Assembly (NCBI GenBank): GCA_002733945.2
Contig: NVXO02000010.1
Span: 75,437 to 81,014 of the forward strand
Length of the DNA: 5,578 bases
Source: Sulfurimonas sp.
GTDB lineage: Bacteria > Campylobacterota > Campylobacteria > Campylobacterales > Sulfurimonadaceae
Direction: 5' to 3'
A model generated the notes under the pieces. That model ran no database searches. It was not told the DNA's origin and saw only the letters and a program-made list of their open reading frames with translations. Numbering within the stretch: the stretch's first letter is position 1; each line of letters opens with the position of its first letter. Positions 4,238 through 5,578 of the stretch are shown here, piece by piece. A program made the translations under genes and the position numbers.

Positions 4238-5578
4238 TTACTTCTGCTCACGTAGACGAATGTGTAAATCTCTTAGTTGTGTGTTGTCAACTTCAGATGG
4301 TGCTTTTGTGAGTACACAAGAAGCTTTTTGTGTTTTAGGAAATGCGATAACATCACGAATACTTGGCGTTTTAGCGATAAGCATCATAAGTCTGTCAAAA
4401 CCTAAGGCAAAACCACCATGTGGAGGCGCACCAAATTTAAGAGCATCGAGAAGGAAACCAAACTTTTCTTGTGCTTCTTCTTCTTCGATACCAAGAAGTT
4501 TAAACACTTCGTTTTGAATCTCTTCTTTATGGATACGAATAGATCCACCACCAAGTTCAGTACCGTTAAGAACGATATCGTAAGCGATAGACTCTATCTC
4601 TTCTATATCATCTTTATCAGTATCTTTAGGCATTGTAAATGGATGGTGCAACGCTTTAACGCGACCATCTTCAACTTCAAACATAGGAAAGTCAACAACC
4701 CATACGAATTCAAATGCATCTTCATCAATAAGGTTCATCTTTTCATGCTCTGCTATGAAGTTTCTAAAACGACCCATGTAGTCCCATACTGTTTTTTTGT
4801 CTCCAGCACCGAAGAAAACTACATCTCCAACTTCAAGTTCTGTTCTGTCGATAAGAAGTGCGATGTCCTCCTCTGAAAAGAACTTAATAAGCGGACCTTT
4901 AAGTCCATCTTCTTTCATTTGGAAGTATCCAAGACCATGTGCGCCAAACTTACGAACGAACTCTTCAAAACCTTTCATTTCACGTTTAGAGAAGATTAAA
5001 TCTGCTCCCGGAACTTTTAAAGCTTTGATACGGTTGACATGTGGTTTTTTAGCAATGTTTGTAAAGATTTCGTTGTCGCAACGACTAAAAATGTCTATAA
5101 CATCTACCATTTTAAGATCATATCTTAGGTCTGGTTTATCAGAACCATACCATTCCATAGCATTGTTGTAAGTGATACGGTTAAATGGTGGTTTGATATC
5201 GTGACCAGTTGCTTTAAACATCGCAACAAGTAAATCTTCTGCAACTTTGATAACATCTTCTTGAGTACAAAAACTCATTTCAACATCTATCTGAGTAAAC
5301 TCAGGTTGGCGGTCAGCACGAAGGTCTTCATCACGGAAACATTTCGCTATTTGGAAGTATCTATCAAATCCACCAACCATTAAAAGTTGTTTGAAAAGTT
5401 GTGGTGACTGTGGAAGTGCATAAAACTCACCATTATGAACACGAGAAGGTACTAGATAATCTCTAGCTCCCTCTGGAGTTGATTTAGTAAGGATAGGCGT
5501 TTCAACTTCTAAGAAACCATTTTCATCTAAAACATTTCTTGCGGCGATTGCCGCTTTTGAACGCATCTTAAACACTTT
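4238..5578 (-). CDS. aspS: Aspartyl-tRNA synthetase, N-terminal part beyond the window
   Basis: The 446 C-terminal codons of a class II synthetase that charges tRNA with aspartate are present. Fragment numbering starts at the codon on 5578. Motif 1 is [20 protein letters not shown] (22-41), motif 2 is [14 protein letters not shown] (81-94), the bacterial GAD insertion spans about 155-285, HHPFT is at 311-315, [14 protein letters not shown] at 337-350, and motif 3 [12 protein letters not shown] at 389-400. Bacterial AspRS is near 590 residues, so about 140 residues, the anticodon-binding OB fold, lie outside. The frame is open to the window edge; the GTG at 5575 is an internal valine codon, not a start. 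Campylobacterota such as H. pylori use a non-discriminating AspRS with the GatCAB amidotransferase, but the residues that decide this are in the missing part. The gene is co-transcribed with adk. Confidence 0.97.
   Translation of the reverse strand, partial: KVFKMRSKAAIAARNVLDENGFLEVETPILTKSTPEGARDYLVPSRVHNGEFYALPQSPQLFKQLLMVGGFDRYFQIAKCFRDEDLRADRQPEFTQIDVEMSFCTQEDVIKVAEDLLVAMFKATGHDIKPPFNRITYNNAMEWYGSDKPDLRYDLKMVDVIDIFSRCDNEIFTNIAKKPHVNRIKALKVPGADLIFSKREMKGFEEFVRKFGAHGLGYFQMKEDGLKGPLIKFFSEEDIALLIDRTELEVGDVVFFGAGDKKTVWDYMGRFRNFIAEHEKMNLIDEDAFEFVWVVDFPMFEVEDGRVKALHHPFTMPKDTDKDDIEEIESIAYDIVLNGTELGGGSIRIHKEEIQNEVFKLLGIEEEEAQEKFGFLLDALKFGAPPHGGFALGFDRLMMLIAKTPSIRDVIAFPKTQKASCVLTKAPSEVDNTQLRDLHIRLREQK

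Noticed and set aside
4146..5171. Three plus-strand open frames over aspS and adk
   Set aside because: All are antisense shadows of strongly conserved genes, overlap one another, and encode no recognisable protein.
5573..5575. GTG as a possible start of aspS
   Set aside because: The frame stays open to the window edge, and bacterial AspRS needs about 140 more residues upstream; this GTG is an internal valine codon.

Overview
The window looks chromosomal and comes from a low-GC member of the Campylobacterota, most like the Sulfurimonas/Sulfurovum side of the phylum. This rests on how closely the AspS, Adk and partial DapD proteins resemble remembered Campylobacter jejuni homologues, on the adjacent aspS-adk order that C. 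jejuni and Helicobacter pylori share, and on promoters with good -10 boxes but no evident -35 boxes. No database search was possible, so the genus is not fixed.

Right end (3662-5578, minus strand): aspS, lacking its N-terminal part because the window stops, is followed 6 nt later by adk. The pair forms one transcription unit. Where C. jejuni has ppa next, this window has a 123-nt gap with a 15-bp palindrome and then a gene for a four-helix membrane protein of unknown function with a possible sensor-like N-terminal region (2678-3538).

Middle (1961-2609): a small GNAT-type acetyltransferase of the YjdJ/NATD1 type (minus strand) converges with a very acidic 97-residue protein (plus strand). A perfect 12-bp hairpin flanked by A and T runs separates them and should stop transcription from both sides. 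The acidic gene diverges from a CinA-N-like (molybdopterin-binding fold) gene. Their two -10 boxes are exact mirror images separated by one base, and the CinA-like transcript is predicted to start at or next to its ATG, that is, leaderless.

Left end (1-1223, minus strand): between the CinA-like gene and dapD (partial, lysine/diaminopimelate pathway) lies a small accessory-looking cassette. It holds a possible 26-residue hydrophobic peptide, a 198-residue protein joining a DUF6166-like domain to a Cro/CI-type helix-turn-helix, and a 63-residue ribbon-helix-helix protein that starts at TTG and is translationally coupled to the gene before it. This cassette is the best candidate here for an undescribed system; its function cannot be read from the sequence. 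dapD has its own promoter after the cassette.

No tRNA, rRNA, CRISPR array, insertion sequence or transposase is visible.
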